From NCBI GenBank assembly GCA_966112615.1, contig CBHWDO010000006.1, positions 124,001 to 188,000 on the forward strand: 64,000 bases of DNA. Reading direction: 5' to 3'. How positions within the stretch are numbered: position 1 is the stretch's first letter; the number at the start of each line of letters is the position of its first letter. Below, in pieces: positions 1 through 7,587 of the stretch. The stretch comes from Flavitalea sp966112615 (GTDB taxonomy: Bacteria > Bacteroidota > Bacteroidia > Chitinophagales > Chitinophagaceae). The translations under genes were made by a program, and so were the position numbers. The notes under the pieces were generated by a model. It had not been told where the DNA came from. It did not search any database and saw nothing but the letters and a program-made list of their open reading frames with translations.

Positions 1-1
1 T

Positions 2-955
2 GTAATAATTTCTTCCTCCTTCATAAGGATGGAATCTCTGTCTACTCTATTATCAGTTGTTTTACTATACAGTGTTTATAGAAATAGTCACTCATATATT
101 TTAGGCATTCTTTGCGGTTTGATGATTATGTGTCATCCTATGTTGATGGGAAATGTTATTGCCTGCAGTCTATTTGTTCTCACACGTTCCTGGAAAGATC
201 TGTTTTATTTTGTAGTAGCTTTATTACTTTCAATATCGCCTTACCTCTACTATATTTTTCAGGATCTGGAAATGTTCATTAGCCAGATGCAACTACAGAT
301 TCAAAGAAAATTCTCTCATGGTTATTTTGGGGATTTAATCTATGTGGCGCAAGTTTTACCAGTTGTATTGTTTTCTTATCTGGTATTCATAAAATCCCGG
401 ATTGGAAAAGATCTAAGATTATTCCTGTTGTCAGGATTTAGTATTTCATTTATTTTATTTTTGAAGTCCGGAGAGTTTAATTATCATATTTACCTGGTTC
501 CATATTTTATTATGGCATTTGCATTAATGTTAGAGAATAATGTATTTGCAAAGTTACAGGTAGTAATATCCCTTTCCTCTTTTGCCTTCTTTACTCTTTT
601 ACTAGTTCAGAAGTACCAAAAGAATTACTATAAAAGTGATAAAACATATTATGAAATAACGACTATGCTGGAACTTAATCCAGTATGGAAAGGTTCTTCG
701 ATATTTGTGGATGGATTATTTGATGTATCAAAATATTTAATATCAAAAGGGGAAAAGGTTGAACGATTTAATGCTGTTGCTAGAAGAAATGATAATAATT
801 GGGTAGATAGTTATAATTGTATCATAGCGGTAAAGGAAGTCAAAAAGCCTTCGAAGCTTTTTGTGGTAGAAAATCTTAGAAATTATGATTTGAAGTTTCA
901 AAAATTAACTTCAGATAGCCTGGCTGAAGTTTTAATTTATCAGAGAAGACCTTAA
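2..955 (+). CDS. Partial polytopic membrane protein, probable GT-C type glycosyltransferase (C-terminal part)
   Basis: The reading frame is open from base 2, before the first ATG at 29, so the gene almost certainly starts outside the window. The product has about seven to eight hydrophobic segments in the first 200 residues and then a soluble tail of about 110 residues. Near the start the frame reads R-M-E-S-L followed by a hydrophobic stretch, then G-L-M-I-M-C-H-P. This resembles the arrangement in GT-C membrane glycosyltransferases (a conserved Arg before a helix, then a G-L-x-x-x-x-H-P turn). Such enzymes use polyprenyl-phosphate sugars in cell-envelope glycan synthesis. The catalytic first loop lies outside the window, so the family call is inference. 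The coding region looks more AT-rich than the genes that follow, as is common for surface polysaccharide genes. Confidence 0.5.
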   Translation, partial: VIISSSFIRMESLSTLLSVVLLYSVYRNSHSYILGILCGLMIMCHPMLMGNVIACSLFVLTRSWKDLFYFVVALLLSISPYLYYIFQDLEMFISQMQLQIQRKFSHGYFGDLIYVAQVLPVVLFSYLVFIKSRIGKDLRLFLLSGFSISFILFLKSGEFNYHIYLVPYFIMAFALMLENNVFAKLQVVISLSSFAFFTLLLVQKYQKNYYKSDKTYYEITTMLELNPVWKGSSIFVDGLFDVSKYLISKGEKVERFNAVARRNDNNWVDSYNCIIAVKEVKKPSKLFVVENLRNYDLKFQKLTSDSLAEVLIYQRRP

Positions 956-989
956 AGTAGTAACTACTAACATTAAGAATTTCATCAAC

Positions 990-1012
990 GCCTCCCCCGG
1001 GAGGCTTTTTTA
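990..1012 (+). terminator. Rho-independent terminator after the membrane protein gene
   Basis: A perfect 7-bp stem (GCCTCCC, CC loop, GGGAGGC) at 990-1005 is followed directly by six T residues. It ends transcription of the upstream gene just before the dgt promoter. Confidence 0.85.
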
Positions 1013-1042
1013 TGCCCATCCCTTTCTCATGAATTATTCCCA

Positions 1043-1050
1043 TATTTTTG
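1043..1050 (+). promoter_or_regulatory. Candidate -7 promoter element of dgt
   Basis: TATTTTTG fits the Bacteroidota -7 consensus TAnnTTTG. It ends six bases before the ATG at 1057, so the transcript would have almost no 5' leader. No clear TTTG -33 element is seen at the best spacing (TTTC at 1023-1026 is the nearest). Confidence 0.5.
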
Positions 1051-1056
1051 CTTTCC

Positions 1057-2421
1057 ATGAATTTCGAATCCATTTTTACCCATAAACGCGTTGGTTCCGA
1101 TAAGATCCCGGCTGGTCCCAGGTCCGGTTTCCAGAGAGATTTTGATAGATTGATTTTTTCATCTCCCTTTAGAAGGCTTCAAAATAAAACCCAGGTATTT
1201 CCTTTGCCCGGTACCTCTTTTGTCCATAACAGGCTGACACATTCCCTGGAAGTGGCATCTGTTGGACGTTCCCTGGGTAAAATGGTAGGTGAAAGAATCA
1301 GTGAGGCATATCGTGGTATTGATAACGACGTGTTTGAATTCTATCGCTATGAACTGGCGAATGTTATCGCAGCCGCCTGCCTTGCTCATGATATTGGTAA
1401 TCCTGCTTTTGGACATTCCGGCGAAAAGGCAATATCAGCATATTTTATTGATCATGGGGCAGATCAGTTCAATGGACAACAACTAAGGCAGTATTTCAAT
1501 GAAAAGGAGTGGAGCGATCTGTGCAATTTTGAAGGCAACGCTAATGCAGTACGGGTTCTTACCCATAGCTTCAAAGGCCGCTTCAAAGGTGGCTTTGGAT
1601 TGACATATACTACGATTGCTTCTATTCTGAAATATCCGTGTGAATCCGTTGCCCGTGATAAATCTTTCCGGCACCGAAAAAAGTTTGGATTCTTTCAATC
1701 GGAAAAAGATTCCATTAAGGAAATTGCTGATGCTTTGGGTATGATACAAGAGTCCGCAGAACCTTTGGTTTATAAACGTCACCCATTTGTTTACCTGGTC
1801 GAAGCTGCAGATGATATCTGCTATAGCATTGTTGATATGGAGGATGCTCAACGACTTGGGATCTTAAATGCTAAAGAAGTTTATGAAGCATTTATGGAAG
1901 TGATTGATAAAGTTGCAGATGATCCTAAAGCAAGTGAATACTATCACTCTATTGAGGATGTCAATGAAGCATTGGCTTTTCTTCGTGCACGTGTGATCAA
2001 TCACCTCGTGAACCAGGCTGCTGATATTTTTATGGAAAACCAGGTTGCAATCCTGGAAGGCTCTTTTAATAACACTCTTCTTGATCTTCTGCAGGAAAGG
2101 ACAAAAGCATTGAGTACCATCCAGGAAATTTCCATTGAAAGAATTTACAATCATCAAACTGTTATGCAGGTGGAGATTGCCGGGTATAATGTGATGTCTG
2201 AATTACTTCAATTGTTTGTCCCGGCATTGCTTTCAAATAAACCTTCTCATAAAGATGAAAAAGTACTCAGGCTCATTCCTTACCAGTTTACAGAATTCAA
2301 GGATACCGAGTCTGCATACCTTAAAGTAATGAATGCACTTGACCTTTTGAGTGGTATGACGGATGAGTATGCTACTGAATTATACAGAAACCTTACAGGT
2401 ATTTCGATACCAAGACACTAG
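1057..2421 (+). CDS. dgt: Deoxyguanosinetriphosphate triphosphohydrolase (dGTPase-like, HD domain)
   Basis: The 454-residue product hydrolyses dGTP (in some homologues several dNTPs) to the deoxynucleoside and triphosphate, affecting dNTP pools. The N-terminus has the dGTPase signature FxRDxDRLIFSSPFRRLQNKTQVF. The metal-binding HD residues are visible: RLTH (His about 62), HD in AHDIGNP (about 111-112) and FGHSGE. The substrate-site region KYP and the later YxVEAADDICYSIVDMED block are also present. The start is set at ATG 1057. A TTG nine bases upstream lies inside the candidate -7 element and is unlikely. The gene ends in a 4-bp convergent overlap with the MFS gene. Confidence 0.93.
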   Translation: MNFESIFTHKRVGSDKIPAGPRSGFQRDFDRLIFSSPFRRLQNKTQVFPLPGTSFVHNRLTHSLEVASVGRSLGKMVGERISEAYRGIDNDVFEFYRYELANVIAAACLAHDIGNPAFGHSGEKAISAYFIDHGADQFNGQQLRQYFNEKEWSDLCNFEGNANAVRVLTHSFKGRFKGGFGLTYTTIASILKYPCESVARDKSFRHRKKFGFFQSEKDSIKEIADALGMIQESAEPLVYKRHPFVYLVEAADDICYSIVDMEDAQRLGILNAKEVYEAFMEVIDKVADDPKASEYYHSIEDVNEALAFLRARVINHLVNQAADIFMENQVAILEGSFNNTLLDLLQERTKALSTIQEISIERIYNHQTVMQVEIAGYNVMSELLQLFVPALLSNKPSHKDEKVLRLIPYQFTEFKDTESAYLKVMNALDLLSGMTDEYATELYRNLTGISIPRH

Positions 2422-3548
2422 GCTAATTTCTTTACCTGTGAGGCAAGCAAAACAATGAGCATGCTTAAGCCAGAAAGCATTAAGAATGCTGCTTGCATTC
2501 CGAATAGATCTGAAATGTTTCCAATCAGTAATGGTCCGGATAAGAAACCTGTATAACCAATTATTGTTACTGAAGATAATGCATAGGATGGAGCTAAAGT
2601 CTTGCTCTTACCTGATAACAAATACACCATCGGAACAAGGATAGAGCTTCCCGTTCCAATCATTGCAAATCCGATCAATGCTGCAAACAAGGTAGGAAAT
2701 TGTGAAACAATGAATAGCCCTGCTGATAAACATGCACCGTTAAACATTAGTACATTGAATACTCCAAACTTTGATATAAACCTGTCTCCAATTAATCTAC
2801 CGGTTGCCATAAAAATAATGAACGACATAAATCCATAAGTGATCATGGAGATATCTGCTTTCACAACTTTTGAAAAATAAAGTACGCTCCAGTCGAACAT
2901 TGCTCCTTCACACATCATTGCGCAAAAAGCAATCAATCCAAGCAGTAACAGATACTTATCTGGTTTTACAAAAAATGGTCTTTTATCCTTTGAAACGCTT
3001 ACTGGTTGATTCTTTCCAATGACCAGAATGGAGAGAACGATCATAATTAGTGCAATTGATAAAAAATGTATGACAGGTAATATTTCATGCGTGATCATTA
3101 TCTTTCCGACTCCCATAGCGATCAGGCAGGCAATACTCCAAACGCCATGGAAGGTTGAATTGATGGGACGTTCATACAATCTTTGAACCTGGAGTGCTCC
3201 AGTATTTGCAGCGAGGTTAAAAACGGTTCTTCCAATCCCAAAAAGAAAAAGTGCCGTTGCCAACTGCCATGCTGCTTTGGATGAGCCGATAAAAAACAAC
3301 ATGATCCCTGTTCCGATACAACTGAATAACATGATCTTCCGGAAACCAAATCCTTCAATAAGCCAACTGGCAAAACTCAATCCAAATACCAATCCTGCAG
3401 GCATGGCAAACAAAATGTTTCCTAGATGCGCGTTGCTCAGGTTTAGGTTTTTCTGCATATCCGGGATACGCGATGACCAGCTTGCTGCATAGATCCCTGA
3501 AAAGAAGAAGAATGCAAATATGATAAATCGTTGATGTTTACGGTTCAT
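2418..3548 (-). CDS. MFS transporter, YbjJ-like
   Basis: This 376-residue, highly hydrophobic protein shows the repeated-helix pattern of a major facilitator superfamily permease with about twelve short membrane segments. After the first helix it reads ASWSSRIPDMQKNLNLSNAHLG, a start typical of the YbjJ-like subgroup (single-domain MFS permeases of unknown substrate). The start codon overlaps the stop of the upstream gene as TAATG (3546-3550 on the minus strand), which points to translational coupling. The substrate cannot be inferred. The 3' end overlaps dgt by 4 bp. Confidence 0.8.
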   Translation of the reverse strand: MNRKHQRFIIFAFFFFSGIYAASWSSRIPDMQKNLNLSNAHLGNILFAMPAGLVFGLSFASWLIEGFGFRKIMLFSCIGTGIMLFFIGSSKAAWQLATALFLFGIGRTVFNLAANTGALQVQRLYERPINSTFHGVWSIACLIAMGVGKIMITHEILPVIHFLSIALIMIVLSILVIGKNQPVSVSKDKRPFFVKPDKYLLLLGLIAFCAMMCEGAMFDWSVLYFSKVVKADISMITYGFMSFIIFMATGRLIGDRFISKFGVFNVLMFNGACLSAGLFIVSQFPTLFAALIGFAMIGTGSSILVPMVYLLSGKSKTLAPSYALSSVTIIGYTGFLSGPLLIGNISDLFGMQAAFLMLSGLSMLIVLLASQVKKLA

Positions 3549-5101
3549 TAGAATCCACCTCTTTTATTTTCAAGGTATTTTGCATAAATGACTTCACTCA
3601 TTGTTTTGTCATATACTTTGCTTTCAACCCACGATATAACATCCAGGTAAGCAAATGCACGGGTTTCAAACCTGTTCTTTTCGAGGTGTTTGATCTTGTG
3701 TAGAAATTCTTTTAGTTCCTGTCTCATCTTATGTCGGGAGATCTTGAAGGATGCTCTTAGAAACTTGAACATTTCTTCTTCAATGACAGTAAGGTTATTC
3801 ATTTTGGCCATGAAACGATATACCGATTTTGTCAACGATTCAATCAGCATATAATTTCCTAATTCATAATGCGCCATAAGATGCACTAAACGCGCATAGC
3901 ATTGAAGATCGCTTCGCAGATCAACATTATCATTGATGATATTCTGCAGGTAATCTATGGATGCATCATAATCTCCGCTTCCAAAATGCAGCATCGCAAT
4001 TTTGTAATTGAAAACAAGGTATCGATGCTTATCCAGGTATAATTGATACTCCGAAAGATGTTTATTGATAAGAGGAACCAGGCTCAGTCCTTGTTTGAAC
4101 GTTCCTGTCATTAGATGCTGGTTCAACTTTGCACTGTAGATATATACAAAGCATTGCACTTTGAAATTATCATGGTGCTGTACGATATGACTTTGCGCAA
4201 AAGTTTCAAACTGTTTAAGAACTTCATCAAATTTCCTGAAGTTTCTCAGATCGAAATGTGCATTCAACAAATTATGTACCCCTTTAATATAATTACCTGT
4301 TTCAATATCGATCATCCATGGTTCGCGATGAAAAAGGTCGACCCATTTCTGAACATACCTGTAATACATTAAGAAATCCTGCCTGATGAAGGAATACCAT
4401 CCATAGCTTTGATAAAGATAAAGTTGCTCGTAAAAGCCAGTAAGTTGATGGCTGTTTTCCGGAAGGTTTTCCCTGAAATATTTTTTTATGGAAGCCTCTT
4501 CCTGCTCATTTCTGGCATGTCCATTCTTCACATAAAGAGAATAAAGTTGAAGGGCCAGGTTTGATAACTGGGTGATCATTTTTCTTCTCTCATGAACCAT
4601 ATTGGCTTCCATGGCCAGGTGATCAGCCTTGTCCTGGATACTGCGCGTTATATGCAGTGTTTCTATTTTCTTTTCCAGGGAGATCACCTGGATCAGTAAG
4701 GTGTCCTGGTGATAATGATAAGCAGTCTCCTTTACTTTCTCAAGGATCTTGATGCTTTGGTGGTACAGGCCTTTATAATAAAGGATTCGTGCATAGTCCA
4801 GCTGTTCGTTCATTTCCAGGTCTACATTGTCGGTTCTCTTCAGCAGTCTCAAGCTTGCCAGCAATTGACGATATAGATGTGTTTTAATATTAGAAAGCTG
4901 TGGTTTTTCAATACCATTCAATTTTTTAAGAAGAAGTGTTTCATCATACTCCTTCATTTTATCAATAGCATCGAAAACCTGGACGATCTTAAGGTCTTCT
5001 TTTCCTGAACTCCTGGTTATGTAAAGTTTAAAATGGCGTTTTTCCGACTTCTCGAGAGAGTGGATGAGCTGAAAAAGAATATCAGAAAATCGGTTGGCCA
5101 T
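3548..5101 (-). CDS. Conserved hypothetical protein with TPR-like helical repeats
   Basis: The 517-residue soluble protein has no signal peptide or membrane segment. It is almost wholly helical, with repeated motifs of the form LYYKGLYHQSIKILEKV and FGSGDYDASIDYLQNII that resemble TPR or half-TPR repeats. Proteins of this kind serve as protein-binding scaffolds, but I do not recognise a function. The start is set at ATG 5101 (MANRFSDILFQL); a TTG 18 bases upstream is an alternative. It is the first gene of a two-gene operon with the MFS permease. Its promoter region faces the repeat-rich gap that follows. Confidence 0.7.
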   Translation of the reverse strand: MANRFSDILFQLIHSLEKSEKRHFKLYITRSSGKEDLKIVQVFDAIDKMKEYDETLLLKKLNGIEKPQLSNIKTHLYRQLLASLRLLKRTDNVDLEMNEQLDYARILYYKGLYHQSIKILEKVKETAYHYHQDTLLIQVISLEKKIETLHITRSIQDKADHLAMEANMVHERRKMITQLSNLALQLYSLYVKNGHARNEQEEASIKKYFRENLPENSHQLTGFYEQLYLYQSYGWYSFIRQDFLMYYRYVQKWVDLFHREPWMIDIETGNYIKGVHNLLNAHFDLRNFRKFDEVLKQFETFAQSHIVQHHDNFKVQCFVYIYSAKLNQHLMTGTFKQGLSLVPLINKHLSEYQLYLDKHRYLVFNYKIAMLHFGSGDYDASIDYLQNIINDNVDLRSDLQCYARLVHLMAHYELGNYMLIESLTKSVYRFMAKMNNLTVIEEEMFKFLRASFKISRHKMRQELKEFLHKIKHLEKNRFETRAFAYLDVISWVESKVYDKTMSEVIYAKYLENKRGGF

Positions 5102-5214
5102 AACGATTGAACATTTCAATAATCCAAGCCAGTAAAGGGTTTGAGGACATTCACCCGAATTTTGGCGTAATGATTATTCAATTTCTTTGTAAATAAAGGC
5201 AATGATTCTGTCCC

Positions 5215-5222
5215 TACCTTTG
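5215..5222 (+). promoter_or_regulatory. Candidate -7 element of small RNA unit 1
   Basis: TACCTTTG fits TAnnTTTG. A TTTG at 5186-5189 lies 25 bp upstream, slightly longer than the usual spacing. The element precedes a unit that ends at a strong terminator and contains no gene. Confidence 0.45.
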
Positions 5223-5227
5223 TTATG

Positions 5228-5371
5228 TCAAAGCAAATGACAAGCAACCGAAAGCAATAGTAAAGAGTCGCAAGATAAGAAGGCAGGTTGACAAATAGAT
5301 TATCAGAACTTTTTTTTTATATGGCAAGCAATCGTTAGTGGCCGTCCTGTTCTCAGGAGGGCTTTTTTTTT
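5228..5371 (+). ncRNA. Candidate small RNA, unit 1 of a tandem pair
   Basis: This is a 140-base promoter-to-terminator unit without an open reading frame. It begins with a small hairpin (TGTCA, loop with AAGCAA, TGACA at about 5226-5241). It carries the motif AAGCAA four times and ends in ATATGGCAAGCAATCGTTAG followed by a terminator. The terminator at 5341-5371 has a stem GCC-x-TCCTG/CAGGA-x-GGC and nine T. The last 51 bases are identical, apart from T-run length, to those of unit 2 at 5635-5685, and the 5' hairpin is conserved too. The middle part has diverged. Exact ends are estimated from the -7 element and the T-run. No known RNA family is recognised. Confidence 0.45.
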
Positions 5372-5380
5372 ATCATACAC

Positions 5381-5412
5381 TTCTTCACTTCGTCTCTTCT
5401 TCACTTCGTCTC
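5381..5412. repeat. Two tandem copies of a 16-bp pyrimidine-rich repeat
   Basis: TTCTTCACTTCGTCTC occurs at 5381-5396 and again at 5397-5412, with a partial third copy after it. Similar CTTCACTTCTTC-type simple sequence recurs at about 32228-32262. It lies between the two small RNA units. Confidence 0.85.
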
Positions 5413-5523
5413 TTCTCCCTTGGCCATCCCTGCCACCGCCACTCTAACTAATTATTTATCAAACAATTAAATATTAATACTAAGGTTTTGAGATAATGAA
5501 TAGCAGCAATTGTTATAAAAAAA

Positions 5524-5547
5524 GGGACTGGTTAAGTCCCTATTTTT
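5524..5547. terminator. Hairpin between the small RNA units, possible bidirectional terminator
   Basis: GGGACT (5524-5529) pairs with AGTCCC (5535-5540). Seven A precede the stem and TATTTTT follows it, so it could act on either strand. The downstream T-run doubles as the -7 element of small RNA unit 2. Confidence 0.55.
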
Positions 5548-5548
5548 G
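5541..5548 (+). promoter_or_regulatory. Candidate -7 element of small RNA unit 2
   Basis: TATTTTTG fits TAnnTTTG and lies at the same place relative to the conserved 5' hairpin as the element of unit 1. No well-spaced -33 TTTG is visible (an ATTG lies 28 bp upstream). Confidence 0.4.
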
Positions 5549-5553
5549 TATTG

Positions 5554-5685
5554 TCAAGCAAGTGACAAGCAATCGAAGTCAATCGTTAATGGCGCTAAGT
5601 ACTTCGGTTTAAATTAGATCAGAATTCTTTTTTTATATGGCAAGCAATCGTTAGTGGCCGTCCTGTTCTCAGGAGGGCTTTTTTT
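5554..5685 (+). ncRNA. Candidate small RNA, unit 2 of a tandem pair
   Basis: This is the second copy of the unit. It has the 5' hairpin TTGTCA-AGCAAG-TGACAA (about 5551-5568), three AAGCAA motifs, a divergent middle and the same 51-base 3' block ending in a terminator (stem at 5657-5678, seven T to 5685). The internal stretch CAATCGTTAATGGCGC resembles the 3' block CAATCGTTAGTGGCCG, so the motif is also repeated within the unit. Together the two units fill most of the 700-base gap between the helical-repeat gene and the SMR gene. Conservation of both ends with a variable middle suggests a transcribed RNA rather than a chance duplication. Confidence 0.45.
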
Positions 5686-5703
5686 ATTTGGCAGGACGAA
5701 TAT

Positions 5704-5717
5704 ATGACCTTGGTCAT
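5704..5717. promoter_or_regulatory. 14-bp palindrome upstream of the SMR gene
   Basis: ATGACC-TT-GGTCAT is a perfect inverted repeat about 95 bp before the SMR start. It could be an operator. It does not match the two TetR-type sites found downstream. Confidence 0.3.
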
Positions 5718-5810
5718 GAATTCCAAAAATTTATTTAAAATTAACAAAGAAAATTTTTCTTATTGCTTCAATAAATCTATACAACTTGCTGTCTCACTAA
5801 GATTTATCAT

Positions 5811-6137
5811 ATGCCCTGGATTTTATTGATCATTGCTGGCCTCTGTGAAATTGGATTTACCACCTGCCTGAGTAAGGCCAAAGAAACTTCAGGCGCCACT
5901 TCAGTTTACTGGATCATCGGTTTTTTTATCAGCCTGAGTTTAAGCATGTACCTACTGTATAAAGCCACCCAAACTTTACCCATGGGAACTGCCTATGCCG
6001 TATGGACCGGTATAGGAGCTGTTGGAACTGTTCTAATAGGCATATTTTTCTTTAAAGAATCAACAGATTTCTGGAGAATTTTCTTCATTGCTACTTTGAT
6101 TGGTTCCATCATTGGACTTAAAGCCGTTTCACCCTAA
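5811..6137 (+). CDS. Small multidrug resistance (SMR) family exporter, Gdx/SugE-like
   Basis: The 108-residue protein has four hydrophobic helices, the family's usual size. The essential membrane glutamate is at position 13 (MPWILLIIAGLCE). The GTAYAVWTGIGAVGT block fits the Gdx/SugE subtype, whose characterised members export guanidinium in exchange for protons as dual-topology dimers. The EmrE/Qac subtype normally differs in this block. No guanidine riboswitch is recognisable upstream. The next gene encodes a TetR regulator 73 bases downstream, which suggests ligand-controlled expression of the local genes. The substrate assignment is inference from subtype motifs. Confidence 0.85.
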   Translation: MPWILLIIAGLCEIGFTTCLSKAKETSGATSVYWIIGFFISLSLSMYLLYKATQTLPMGTAYAVWTGIGAVGTVLIGIFFFKESTDFWRIFFIATLIGSIIGLKAVSP

Positions 6138-6154
6138 AGACCATTAACAGTTTT

Positions 6155-6188
6155 TTTGAACGCAGAATATGATAAAGCATTAATTTTG
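6155..6188 (+). promoter_or_regulatory. Promoter of the TetR gene
   Basis: TTTG at 6155-6158, a 22-bp spacer, then TAATTTTG at 6181-6188 match the Bacteroidota -33/-7 consensus. The operator palindrome begins at the next base. Confidence 0.65.
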
Positions 6189-6202
6189 CTAACACCGTTA
6201 AC
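6189..6202. promoter_or_regulatory. TetR-type operator 1
   Basis: CTAACACCGTTAAC lies directly after the -7 element and 8 bases before the tetR start codon, covering the likely transcription start. Its reverse complement differs at one base from GTTAACAGTGTTAG upstream of the nitroreductase. The position fits autorepression. Confidence 0.6.
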
Positions 6203-6210
6203 TTAATTCA

Positions 6211-6813
6211 ATGGGAATAGCTGAAAGAAGAATAAGGCAGAAAGAAGAAGTTCGTCTTGCCATTTTAAAGGCATCCTGGGACCTTGTGGAACAGGAGGGA
6301 TGGCAGGCGCTGTCTATTCGTAAGATCGCAGAAGCCATTGAATATAGTGTTCCGGTGATCTATGATCATTTCGCTAATAAAGAAATGATCCTGATGGAGT
6401 TTACCAAAAAAGGCTTTGGCTTGCTTAATTCCGCAATTATGGAGGCAGCCTCAAAATTTTATGACCCTGCTTTAAAGCTGGAGGCTCTCGGGTTTGCTTA
6501 CTGGAATTTTGCTCATGAAAACAAGGAATACTACCAATTAATGTATGGTTTAGGTATGCCAACCTGTGAGGCCGTTAAATCTATCCCTGAAATAGGCGAA
6601 TTCACAGGAATGATCATTGGTCCGATCCGGGATCTGATGGATACCGGGAAACAGGCTGGGACCGACCCTTTCATGAAATTACATACATTCTGGTCTATGA
6701 TCCATGGATTAATTTCTATTAATATGATGGGAAAGGATTCCAGCACAGGAGATGAAAGAAATCTCATGATCCTTAAAGACTTTTTGAACAGTTTTATAAA
6801 CGGGTTGAAATAA
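6211..6813 (+). CDS. TetR/AcrR family transcriptional regulator with WHG-type C-terminal domain
   Basis: The 200-residue protein has the N-terminal TetR helix-turn-helix: A-I-L-K-A-S-W-D-L-V, then WQALSIRKIAEAIEYSVPVIYDHFANKEMIL (about residues 30-60). The C-terminal half contains HTFWSMIHGLISI, the W-x-x-x-HG signature of the WHG ligand-binding domain. It probably represses its own promoter and the nitroreductase gene through the two matching operators at 6189-6202 and 6831-6853, and may also control the SMR exporter. A terminator overlaps its stop codon, so the nitroreductase is transcribed separately. Confidence 0.88.
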   Translation: MGIAERRIRQKEEVRLAILKASWDLVEQEGWQALSIRKIAEAIEYSVPVIYDHFANKEMILMEFTKKGFGLLNSAIMEAASKFYDPALKLEALGFAYWNFAHENKEYYQLMYGLGMPTCEAVKSIPEIGEFTGMIIGPIRDLMDTGKQAGTDPFMKLHTFWSMIHGLISINMMGKDSSTGDERNLMILKDFLNSFINGLK

Positions 6814-6825
6814 ACCCTTTTTTTT
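6802..6825 (+). terminator. Terminator overlapping the tetR stop codon
   Basis: GGGTT (6802-6806) pairs with AACCC (6813-6817) and eight T follow. The stem contains the end of the tetR frame. Confidence 0.65.
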
Positions 6826-6830
6826 GAACA

Positions 6831-6853
6831 ATTAGTTAACAGTGTTAGTTAAT
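6831..6853. promoter_or_regulatory. TetR-type operator 2, before the nitroreductase gene
   Basis: This 23-bp imperfect palindrome is centred on GTTAACAGTGTTAG (6835-6848), the same 14-mer as operator 1 with one change. It lies between a TTTG at 6823-6826 and a weak -7-like TAATATAA at 6850-6857, where a repressor would block the promoter. Confidence 0.55.
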
Positions 6854-6880
6854 ATAAACGTGATTAAAAAACAAAACAAT

Positions 6881-7513
6881 ATGCAACTCATCGACGCACT
6901 TCAATGGCGATATGCCGTAAAAAGAATGAATGGAGAAAAAGTTCCTGCTGAAAAAGTTGAACGCATCCTGGAAGCTATTAGATTATCTGCTTCTTCCATG
7001 GGACTTCAACCTTACACTATACTGGTGGTGGAAAATGAAGAACTTCGTAAACAAATTCAACCAGCTGCTTACAACCAGCCCCAGATCGTAGAAGGATCAC
7101 ACCTGTTGATCTTTGCTGCCTGGGAGAATGTTACTGAAGCTCATGTAGATGCTTACCTGAATGATATTGCAAAACAAAGAGGGGTTTCTCTGGATAGCCT
7201 GGATCAGTTCCGCGGAATGCTTATGAATATTGTAAACGGAAGATCTAAAGCGGAAAAATATGAATGGTCTGCCAGGCAGGCCTATATTGCCCTGGGTACC
7301 GCTCTTACTGCTGCAGCTGTGGAACAGGTAGATGCTACTCCGATGGAAGGTTTTGATCCTGCGCAGGTCGACCAGATCCTTGGTCTTAAAGAGAAAGGCC
7401 TTAGAAGTGTTGCTATTCTGCCTTTGGGTTACCGGGATGCTGAAAAAGACTATATGTTTGGTGCACCAAAAGTTAGAAGAGAGAAAAAGGAATTGTTCCT
7501 GGAACTTGCTTAA
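6881..7513 (+). CDS. NAD(P)H-dependent nitroreductase family flavoprotein
   Basis: The 210-residue protein belongs to the FMN-dependent nitroreductase superfamily (NfsB/YfkO-like). It begins with the family's DALQWRYAVKRMNG segment (FMN phosphate contacts). It then has SSMGLQPYTILVV, an ARQAYIALGTALTAAA helix, and LKEKGLRSVAILPLGYRDAEKDY near the C-terminus. Such enzymes reduce nitroaromatics and quinones with NAD(P)H. The ATG at 6881 is preferred; the GTG at 6842 lies inside the operator. Control by the adjacent TetR regulator is likely from the shared operator sequence. This fits a detoxification role, but the substrate is unknown. Confidence 0.88.
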   Translation: MQLIDALQWRYAVKRMNGEKVPAEKVERILEAIRLSASSMGLQPYTILVVENEELRKQIQPAAYNQPQIVEGSHLLIFAAWENVTEAHVDAYLNDIAKQRGVSLDSLDQFRGMLMNIVNGRSKAEKYEWSARQAYIALGTALTAAAVEQVDATPMEGFDPAQVDQILGLKEKGLRSVAILPLGYRDAEKDYMFGAPKVRREKKELFLELA

Positions 7514-7587
7514 TCTAATAGGGGAACGGAGGCTTTGTAGTTGTTGCGTGTCCTTGATCTGCTTCCGTTCCTCACTAATTTACTTGT

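Noticed and set aside
5381..5412. A CRISPR-like array in the repeat-rich gap.
   Set aside because: Only two directly adjacent copies of a short simple repeat without spacers, and no cas gene nearby.
5686..5810. A guanidine riboswitch upstream of the SMR/Gdx-like gene.
   Set aside because: No recognisable guanidine aptamer motif is present; only a 14-bp palindrome was seen.
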